DNA from: Cervus elaphus | Taxonomy: Eukaryota > Chordata > Mammalia > Artiodactyla > Cervidae | DNA: 64,000 bases | NCBI RefSeq assembly: GCF_910594005.1 | Contig: NC_057823.1 | Span: 102,472,015-102,536,014 of the forward strand | Direction: 5' to 3' | In this document: in pieces, positions 56,485 through 64,000 of the stretch | Numbering within the stretch: the first letter of the stretch is position 1 | Layout of the letters: each line of letters opens with the position of its first letter | Position numbers and translations under genes: made by a program | The notes under the pieces: model-generated | Told to the model about the DNA's origin: nothing | Seen by the model: the letters and a program-made list of their open reading frames with translations, nothing else | Databases searched by the model: none

Positions 56485-58484
56485 AGTGATATTGAAGAAC
56501 TTTATGTATATCTGTTGGCCATTTGTATGTCTTCATTCAAGAAATGTCTAGGACATTTGCCCAACTTTACATGGAATTATTTGATCTTTTGCTATTGGAT
56601 TTTATAGGTTCCTTATTGTGTTGGGTATTAATCCCTTATCAGGCACATGGTTTGAATATGTTACCTCCAATTCTGTAGGCTGCCTTTTCATTTTGTTAAT
56701 TGTTTATTTTACTGTACTGCACAGAAGTTTTCAATTTGATGTAGTTCTGCTTAATTGTTCTGCTTGTGGTATACCCAGATGATAATTGCCAAGACTGATG
56801 TAGGGGCATTTTTTTTTCCTCATTTCTAGGAGTTTTATAGTTTTATTTTTTAATAGTTTTCTACATTATTGTCTTCTAGGTTTTACATTAAATCTTTAAT
56901 CCATTTCAATTTTTGATTACTGTAAGAAAGCGGTCTTTTGTATTTAGATATCTAGTTTTTGCAACATAATTTATTACAGAGACTATATTTCCCCCATGAG
57001 TGTTCTTGGCGTTCTTGTAAAAGATTAGTTGACCATATTTGCATGGGTTTACTTCTGGACTGGATAGTCTGTTTTGTTGATTTGTTCTTCTGTTTATATG
57101 CCAGTAGAATACTATTTTGATTTCTGTTTTTCTGTAATACATATATTGTTTGAAATAATGAAGTATGATGACTCTAGCTTTGTTATTAAACTATTTCTCA
57201 AGATTGATTTGGCTATTTTGGGTCTTTTGTGGTTCTGTATAAATTGTAGAATCACTGTTTCTATTCCTCTGAAAAATTTCTTTGGAATTTGATGTGTTAC
57301 ATTCAATACGTAGGTTGCTTTGGATAATATGGGCATTTTAAAAGGACTAACTCTTCTATCCATCAACATGTACTATTGTGTCTTCTTCAGTTTCTTTCAT
57401 CAATGTCTGTCAGTTTTGAGTGTACAAGTCTTTTGCCTCCTTAGTTAAATTTCTAAGTATTTTATTCTTGTTGATGCTTTGTATATGATATTGTTTTCTT
57501 AATTTCTTTGTTGGATAATTCATTGTTAGTGTATAGAAATACAAGTGATTTTTGTACATTGATTTTATATTCCACAAGTTGCTACATTCATTTATTAATT
57601 CTAGCAAATGCTCTATGTAGTATTAGGGTTTTCTTCATGTAAGATTATATCATCTACAAAAAGAGGCAGTTAAACATTTTCCTTTCTGGTTTGGATGGCT
57701 TTAATTTCCTTTTCTTGCTTCATTAATCTGGCGAGGATTTCCAAATACATGTTGAATAGAAGTGGTGAAAGTGGGCAACCTTGTCATTTTCCTTACCTTA
57801 AAGGAAAATCTGTCAGCTTAGCCATGAATTTGTCATATATGGCCTTTATTTAATTGAGGTACATTCCTTCTGTTCCTAATTTGTTGAATATTTTATCATG
57901 AATTGATGTTAAATTTCATCAAATATTTTATTCTACATCTATGAAAATGATCATATGATTTTTATCCTTCATTCTGTTAATATGGTGTATCCCATTTATT
58001 GATTTGTATATGTTTAACTGTCCTTGCATTCTAGGAGTAATCCCTCTTTTTAATGGTGTATAATCCATTTGATGTGCTGTTGAATTTCATTTTCTAGTAT
58101 ATTATTGAGGATTTATAATCATTATTTATAAGAGATATTGGTTTATAGTTTTCTTATATTTTCTTTTTTCTTGGTCTGACTTTGCTTTGTTATACAGGCC
58201 TCATAGAATGCATATAAGAGTATTCCCTCCTCATTAATTTTTTGGGGGAAGAATTTGAAAACTATAGACCCTTCTAGATGTTTGGTATGATTCACCAGTA
58301 AAGCATTTATCCCTGAACTTTCCTTTGTTGAGTTTTTGATTATCAGTTTAGCTTCCTTATCAGTCTTTGATCTATTCAGATTTTCTGTTTCTTCATGATT
58401 CAGCCATGCTGCTTCATTTTTTTCTAGGAATTTCCCATTTCATCTAGACCTATGATTTCATTTCCCACTATTTCTTCAGATGGA

Positions 58485-59317
58485 AGCACTTTTTAACGGA
58501 ACCAGTGGGATCCACACTCTTTTGCATAATCAGGGGTGCAGCAGTTTTTTGGTAAACCCAAAGCACTCTCAAATTAGCACAAAAATGGCACCAATGAAAC
58601 ATCAGCTTTCGGTAAATAAGGAAGGAAGGAATGAAAAAAAATGAATGTAAGAAAGGAATTTAAACATTTAATTTTGAAATTGTCAGACACATCTAAAAAT
58701 TATAAAAGCTAAAAACATGGCTCTCATTAAAATCTTACCATTTTTACTATAAAGTTATCTTTCCCTTTGGGATTCTACAGAACTCACAGCATTTTGACAA
58801 TGAAAATAAATATAGTATCCATTCATATCTCTTTAGTTTATATCACCAGTTGGAATTGGAATCCCAGTCATTTTGGCATTCTTGCATTGTTTTTCTTTCT
58901 GTTTCATGCTTAAGGAACTGTTTTTACATGTCAATAAAATGCTCAGCTTAAAGCAGGGATAGTTCAGGCACTGGTCTCTGAAAGCCACTAATCTTTCTGT
59001 GAGCATTACCATGGGGTTGAGATAAGGAGTGTACTTAGAGATCTTAGAAACAGGTCAGTCAGTCTCATCAATCTCCCTTTATCAACCATGACTTCATTAA
59101 AATAAATTTAAAAAAGTGTCTCTACATGAAAATCTTCCAAATATTTCAGATGATGATTAAAGGCACAAAATATTCAATAAAACTGACTTAGAAAGAGATG
59201 CAATGGAAAATGTGTTCATCAAACTCTTAAATTACCTTCACTACTAGAACTATTTCCCTTTGATTTCTTACACTAAGATTTTATAGATATGTTTAGCTAG
59301 TTATATTCTAGATTTAT
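58485..59317. other. Unassigned AT-rich sequence
   Basis: No gene or repeat recognised beyond the L1 edge. Confidence 0.5.
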
Positions 59318-59516
59318 TCTGTACAATAACGTAGACACTAGTCAAATGTGACTAATTACTTTAATTAGAATTAAATAAAATTTGAAATTTAGTTTCTTAG
59401 TTCAAATAGTCATATTATAAGTGCTCAGTTGTTGCACTTGACTTGTGACTATTGTTATGGATAGTACAAATATAGACCATTTCTATCATCTCATAATTTT
59501 CTATTTGACCGTACTG
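59318..59516 (-). mobile_element. MER-type non-autonomous DNA transposon remnant
   Basis: CTGTACAATAACGTAGACAC TAGTCAAATGTGACTA, the AT-rich middle (TTTAATTAGAATTAAATAAA), CTCAGTTGTTGCACTTGACT, TAGACCATTTCTATCATCTC and CTATTTGACCGTACTG follow the order of the common hAT-type repeat whose end reads cagtgctgtccaatagaa. Exact family name not certain. Confidence 0.65.
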
Positions 59517-61264
59517 TTCTAGACGTTACTGGCTAATTTAGATAAATTTTCTTTTTATTCACAATATTTCAGTAATGTTCTTCCCCAAGATCCCACTGGT
59601 CACATGGGATTCTCCTTTCCGCTGTTGGATAAATCTCTAAAAGCCCACTTTTCTCTTTTTATACTTTCTTAAGCTCCCTTAAGGGAAGCAGCTCTGGGCT
59701 TCAGTTTTAGGCATCTTCTCTGCCTACATTGTTACCACTTTCCAGGCAGAGCATTGTTGCAACTATGGATTCAGAATGGGGAACAAAGGAGGACTCCTTG
59801 CTGTTCTGTGACTCTGAAGAGAAATATTAAACTGCATAGAATGTGGGTGTCAACATAAAAAAGATACTGTTCATATACATTTCTTTGCCATTGTCCCTCA
59901 CCTTGCTCCTATTGTACATGAGCTTTCTTGCAGACGGCTCATGATAGAGGTTTAAAAGCTTTGATTCTGGAGGTACAGCCCTGTTCTGTGATAAAAATAA
60001 GCTTTAATATTTTTTTCCTTTGCTTTATCTGTTTTTATGTGGGCAGCAGATAAATTCCAGAATTCCTATGAGATGTTCTAATGGAATAGCAGGTTGAGCT
60101 GCTAGCAGTGTCAGTATTTCAAGATAAAAACATAATGCCATGAATCTTTATATCAAATGTTGTGTTGCAAATGAAACACTATCTATTCCATGTAAAATCA
60201 GCTTCTCAGCCCTATCTTTGAGCCATTTTTCTTTGATTCCACAGTGTCAGTGAACGGTTTAGGTAACCCACTACTTTCCCCTCTTGAGGCTGTATGGATG
60301 AATTATTTCAGCGTTGTTTTATGGAAGGGATATCTACTCACTGGTTATAGAGAGAAAAATATAATTAAACCCTGATAAAGAGTTTGTCACTGACTCATAG
60401 AAGACAGGCTTCTGTCTTACTTGTCTTGAACTCACAAGAATGGTCTAAGGATTGGTGATTTTAAAGGTCAAGGTGGGGGGGACCGGTATGCTTTTTCAGT
60501 TCACTAAAAGAGTTACAGAAGATTGCAAATTTATTATATATTATTAAACCATATTCATTGGCTCTGAAACTTGATTAAGAGTTATCTCCATTATCATATA
60601 TATGATAAAATCCTAGGAGAATCCTTAAGCAGTACCTTTGGAGACATATACCACCCTGGGATCTGCCTGATTCAACATATTACACTGTGATTTGGATTTA
60701 TAGCTTGTTGGATGTTTTTCAATCCCTTTAACTGAACAAAATGAAAATAAAAGTCCCTGCCTACCAAGTTAAGATAGCTTGCAAATGAAAGAGTCCGAGT
60801 CTGATCCCTTAACCTTTCTTTGATTCAGAATCTTCTTTCCCCCCCTGCCCCCCAAACAGACTTTGATTCACAGATAAGGTTTATGACTTAACAATCGCTA
60901 GGCCTGAAAAAAATATCCTTCACAAAAGAACACAATGAAAGTAAAATCCGTCACTAAAAGCACTAAAAAGATTAGGGGAATAAAGTGTCCGGGTGTAAGG
61001 GTGTGGGCGATTGAAAGAAAGGTTCAGAAATCTTTTTGGTCCTTCCAGTCTAAAGGCCATTGTGAAGTTAAAAAGTTGGAAGATAAATGCTAAGTCTCAC
61101 AGAATAAAAATGCTAAAGAATAGCTCAAATGACCAGGATGGGAATTGAAATTTAAGAAGTAGATGGAGTAAATACAGCAATAGGCATTAGAATTAAAAGA
61201 GAGACTGACAGAGTGAGGAATTAAGGAAAATCAGTTATGAAATTTAGGTTATGCAGTTTTAGGT
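59517..61264. other. Unassigned sequence (1.7 kb)
   Basis: C-rich spot at 60837-60854 and G run at 60474-60483. No gene or repeat recognised; weak L2-like text near 59690-59740 is not callable. Confidence 0.45.
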
Positions 61265-61478
61265 AGCCTTCCCAGGTGGCACAGTGGTAAAAATCTGCCT
61301 GCCAATGCAGGAGATGCAAGAGACTGTAGTTCGATCCCTGGGCTGGGAAGGTCCCCTGGAGGAGGGCATGACAGCACACTCCAGTATTCTTGCCTGGAAA
61401 ATCCCATGGTCAGAGGAGCCTGGCGGGTTAAAGTCTATGGGGTCACAAAGATTCAGATGCCACTAGGCACGCATGTAC
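61265..61478 (+). mobile_element. Bov-tA SINE
   Basis: Head CCTTCCCAGGTGGCACAGTG, CTGCCTGCCAATGCAGGAGA; body AGCACACTCCAGTATTCTTG, GAGCCTGGCGGGTTAAAGTC; end TTCAGATGCCACTAGGCACG. Confidence 0.94.
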
Positions 61479-62027
61479 CATAACAAAGTCAGATGATTTG
61501 CCAAGGTTGCAACATCTAGGTATTTCTCTGTGCATGCTGACTAGCTATTGAGACATTCAAAATCACAGCGAGGCAACTAAGTCCAATAGTGTAATTTCTA
61601 TCAGTCTTAACCTTTTTGGAGCTATGCATTCTTTTCAGAGTCTGATGAAATCATGTACTCTCCTTTTCTGAAAAATGAGCTAGCCTCATAAACTTCACAC
61701 ACAAACTCCTAATCCTTATTTTGTACTAAAGCCTTCTATAGCGTCTGTGGTTTGTCTTCTACTCTTTGCTATTCTAATTCCTGTGAGCTACATTTTGTTA
61801 TTGTATGTAAGAGCCCTTTCTTCCGACAGACATCTATTTGCAGTAAATCATTTGCCACTCTGAGGGCAAACGTGCCTACATGTAAACTAAACTGGTAGCT
61901 CCAGGTTTGTTGTCTTGAACAATACAGAGCAAATCTCATCTACCTGGTAGACCTTTTCATGTCACAGAATAAAATGTGCGCTCCATGTCCTGGCTTTTCT
62001 AGGCTAACTTCTTCACATTTGCTGCCT
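61479..62027. other. Mostly unassigned; faint repeat at 61605-61700
   Basis: CTTAACCTTTTTGGAGCTAT ..GATGAAATCATGTACTCTCC resembles a common mammalian MER-type repeat end, but only faintly. No gene. Confidence 0.35.
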
Positions 62028-62039
62028 AGCTAAAATGAT

Positions 62040-62320
62040 TTTGTTCTTGTTGTTGTTCAGTCGCTAAGTCGTGTCTGACTCTGTGCTACCCCATGGGCTG
62101 AAACACTCAGGGCTCCTCTGTCCTCCACCATCTCCCCGAGTTCACCCTAATTCCTGCCCACTGAGTCAGTGATGCTACCCGACCACCTCATCTTCTGCTG
62201 CCCCTTTCTTCTGCTGCCTCCAGTCTTTCCCAGCATCAGGGTCTCCTCCAGTGAGCTGTCTCTTTGCATCAGGTGGCTAAAGTATTGGAGCTTCAGCATC
62301 AGTCCTTCCAATCAATATTC
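62040..62320 (-). mobile_element. BovB LINE 3' end, 5'-truncated, exact TSD
   Basis: Plus strand: TTGTTCAGTCGCTAAGTCGT .. CCCAGCATCAGGGTCTCCTC .. AAGTATTGGAGCTTCAGCAT CAGTCCTTCCAATCAATATT C. Exact 12-bp TSD AGCTAAAATGAT (62028-62039, 62321-62332). Confidence 0.96.
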
Positions 62321-62599
62321 AGCTAAAATGATACTTTCTAGAAAAGGAAGAGTCAGGTGGTTAAAGTGATGTTCAGTGGCCTTTCAAATCCTGTGTAAAA
62401 TTAATAATAATTCTAATCCAGCTTGCAATATTATTACTAATCCTATAATTCAACCTACATGCAAATTGGTGTCTCCATATGCTGTGGACTTTCCACATAA
62501 GACCTTTATGCTTATGTGCTTACTCCTGCCTAGAAAATTGACATTCAATGCCTACCTCTTCAAGTCCTACCTATTTTTTTTTATATAACACTGGTAACA

Positions 62600-62755
62600 T
62601 ATATACAGTGCTATATATATAAAATATTTAAGGTTTTTACGTATGTTATATTATTTAGCCTCATAAGAAAATCTGTAAATAATATTACCAGTTTTACAAG
62701 CAGGGACTGTGATGCACAGTATGTTGAAAGCATACAAAGTGATGAGCCCACACAA
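62600..62755 (+). repeat. MIR SINE remnant
   Basis: ACAGTGCTATATATATAAAA .. TTTTTACGTATGTTATATTA TTTAGCCTCATAAGAAAATC .. TATTACCAGTTTTACAAGCA GGGACTGTGATGCACAG follows the MIR order from core to 3' end. Confidence 0.6.
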
Positions 62756-63240
62756 CCTTTAGCTACCTCATTGGCCTGAAAACATCCTTCGTGTACTACA
62801 TCATTGCACTGCTGATCCTCTTCATGATGCCAGTTGCCTCGCTGTTCACACTGTCCACAGTGTTCGCTGAACCCAGGTTAGGCAAGACTCAACCTGAGAG
62901 GCAGGAAGGAGGCTTGAGGAGCCGTCGGAACTGCAGACACATTTGTTCTCCCTCGCCTGGCACAGCAGCCGTAGCAGCCCGTCTCCTGGCTGACGCAGCA
63001 GCTGAGGCAGCAGCCACAACATGCCCATAACGTAGCCTCATGTAACATGATTGCGATGTCGCTCCAGTGTAGCCCCAGCGCCACAGCAGCCGGGGCTTTC
63101 ACGGAGAAGCCCACACAGGCGAACGGCACACAGTATCCCGTGAGCAAGCAGGTACCTCGTGACAGGCACGCGCAGTGCTATAAGTGATCTCAGCTGTTCC
63201 ATAACCATTATTAACAAAACGTGGGGTGAGAGCCTGGCCA
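62756..63240. other. CpG-rich block of unknown origin
   Basis: GC and CpG content jumps against AT-rich surroundings: GAGCCGTCGGAACTGCAGAC, GCAGCCGTAGCAGCCCGTCT, ATTGCGATGTCGCTCCAG, GGACAGGCACGCGCAGTGC-like text. The left 110 bp reads in one plus frame as a hydrophobic segment (LKTSFVYYIIALLILFMMPV) with no known match; frames of 79 and 89 codons on each strand lack motifs. Options are a retrocopy fragment, part of an unrecognised LTR/ERV, or a small CpG island. I cannot decide. Confidence 0.35.
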
Positions 63241-63710
63241 CGCTATTTGGCTAATTTGCTCATTCCCTACAGTCATACAATAATTTTCTGTAATAATAAT
63301 AATCTGATCAGTAATAACAATCAGTAATAATCTGACATCTCTTTGAGGGCAATAACGGTCATAGTATCTTTACCTAAGATAAATCTATGGAATTGTATTG
63401 GACAGTTCATTTACAATATTGCCATGCTGGAAGTGAACATTCAAAGAGAAGGCACGGGAAAGGCATGATTTTAAGATTTTAGATTTCTTGATTTGAAATC
63501 TCCAAGATTGCAAGATTTTAGAACTTGGAGTTTTCTAATCAGGTGCTGAAAGCAGGAGAACTAGATATGGAAAGGACTGAGAAATGAAGAAGATTCCCAG
63601 CCATGGCGATTATAGAAGAAAGCAAATGGGTACATAAGGGTTTCTCAGAACGAAATTGTATATACAAAACCAGCTGCATTTTCACTTGTGGGTAAGTATG
63701 CTCAAAAGGT
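63241..63710. other. Unassigned sequence
   Basis: A short AATAAT-rich patch at 63293-63330 with a CAGTAATAA duplication. No gene or repeat recognised. Confidence 0.5.
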
Positions 63711-63925
63711 GGGCTTCGTAAGTGGTGCTAGTGGTAAAGAACCTGCCTGCCAAAGCAGGAGATATAAGAGATTTGGGTTCAGTCCCTGGGTCGGGAAGGT
63801 CCCCTGGGGAAGGGCATGGCACCCACTCCAGTATTCATGCCTGGAGAATCCCATGGACAGAGGAGCCTGGCAGGCTACAGTCCACGGGGTTTCAAAGAGC
63901 TGGACAATACTGAGCAACTAAATAA
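63711..63925 (+). mobile_element. Bov-tA SINE
   Basis: Head GGGCTTCGTAAGTGGTGCTA, CTGCCTGCCAAAGCAGGAGA; body GGCACCCACTCCAGTATTCA, GAGCCTGGCAGGCTACAGTC; end GGACAATACTGAGCAACTAA. Confidence 0.94.
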
Positions 63926-64000
63926 TATTAAGATGTTCAGTCTTAAAATTGCTTCTGCCTCCTGAGAGGATCAAGTTCAGAGCAAAACCCCGCATCTTGA

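Larger units (their letters stand above)
51870..58480 (-). mobile_element. Old L1 LINE split by two BovB copies and an LTR
   Basis: Antisense 3'UTR at 51870-52390 (TTTTATTGAGGTAAGATTGG; CATTTAGCATAACTTCCTCC), resumes at 54401-54472 and 55116-55492 (TACTGTGAATACTGCTGCAA; GCAGAATTGCTGGGTGAGCT) and again at 56485-58480. The last part encodes, on minus, L1 ORF2 text such as ILQFIQNHKRPKIAKSILRN (57112-57369) and LIFYKNAKN (57000s). The pieces are collinear with one L1. Frameshifts and stops throughout. Confidence 0.85.

Noticed and set aside
63195..63235. ACGTGGGG text resembling a lysine-tRNA primer binding site of a retrovirus
   Set aside because: Only about eight bases agree, no LTR end lies beside it and no viral genes follow.
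3505..63925. Repeated similar units that could suggest a CRISPR or satellite array
   Set aside because: The copies are dispersed Bov SINEs in both orientations with their own TSDs, not a regular array.

Overview
The window reads as ordinary nuclear DNA of a pecoran ruminant (cattle, sheep, goat or close kin). The evidence is the repeat content: many copies of the BovB (RTE-type) LINE, its SINE derivatives (Bov-A monomers, BOV-A2 dimers, tRNA-Glu-headed Bov-tA) and ruminant L1 3' ends, on an AT-rich background with older mammalian repeats (MIR, L2, MLT1, MER20, L1M). I see no intact protein-coding gene, no convincing exon series and no RNA gene. The stretch is intergenic or deep intronic. Names of repeat families come from remembered consensus sequences, because no database search was possible.

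Layout. 1-8.9 kb: MIR, a minus-strand processed pseudogene of ribosomal protein S8 (588-1283) with an 18-bp target-site duplication (TSD), an L1 3' end, an MLT1 LTR, L2, MER20 and several SINEs. 10.3-13 kb: a BovB copy with an inverted 5' part (twin priming), then a second 5'-truncated BovB. 15-22 kb: a BOV-A2 dimer, a 156-bp imperfect palindrome (16407-16562), another BovB and SINEs. 23.3-26.7 kb: one old L1M on the minus strand broken by three SINEs and a younger L1 end. 26.7-40.9 kb: mostly unassigned AT-rich DNA with one BovB, three Bov-tA copies and an L1 end; 36.7-40.9 kb is the longest stretch without a recognisable repeat. 40.9-42.8 kb: the longest uninterrupted BovB, carrying the YADD reverse-transcriptase motif but many stops. 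44.9-46.8 kb: an L2 split by an unidentified insertion. 49-50 kb: an L1 ORF2 C-terminus and 3'UTR with a perfect 15-bp TSD. 51.9-58.5 kb: a nested complex in which an old L1 is split by a BovB (itself holding a BOV-A2 and a Bov-tA), by a solo endogenous-retrovirus LTR with a 6-bp TSD, and by another BovB. 59-64 kb: a MER-type DNA transposon remnant, SINEs, a BovB end, MIR and an unexplained CpG-rich block (62756-63240).

Nothing here works as a pathway. All long open reading frames belong to dead retrotransposons, lie antisense to them, or are low-support chance frames. What the window offers is insertion history: many elements have exact TSDs, several are nested so their order can be read, and one CpG-containing BovB codon can be compared across seven copies.
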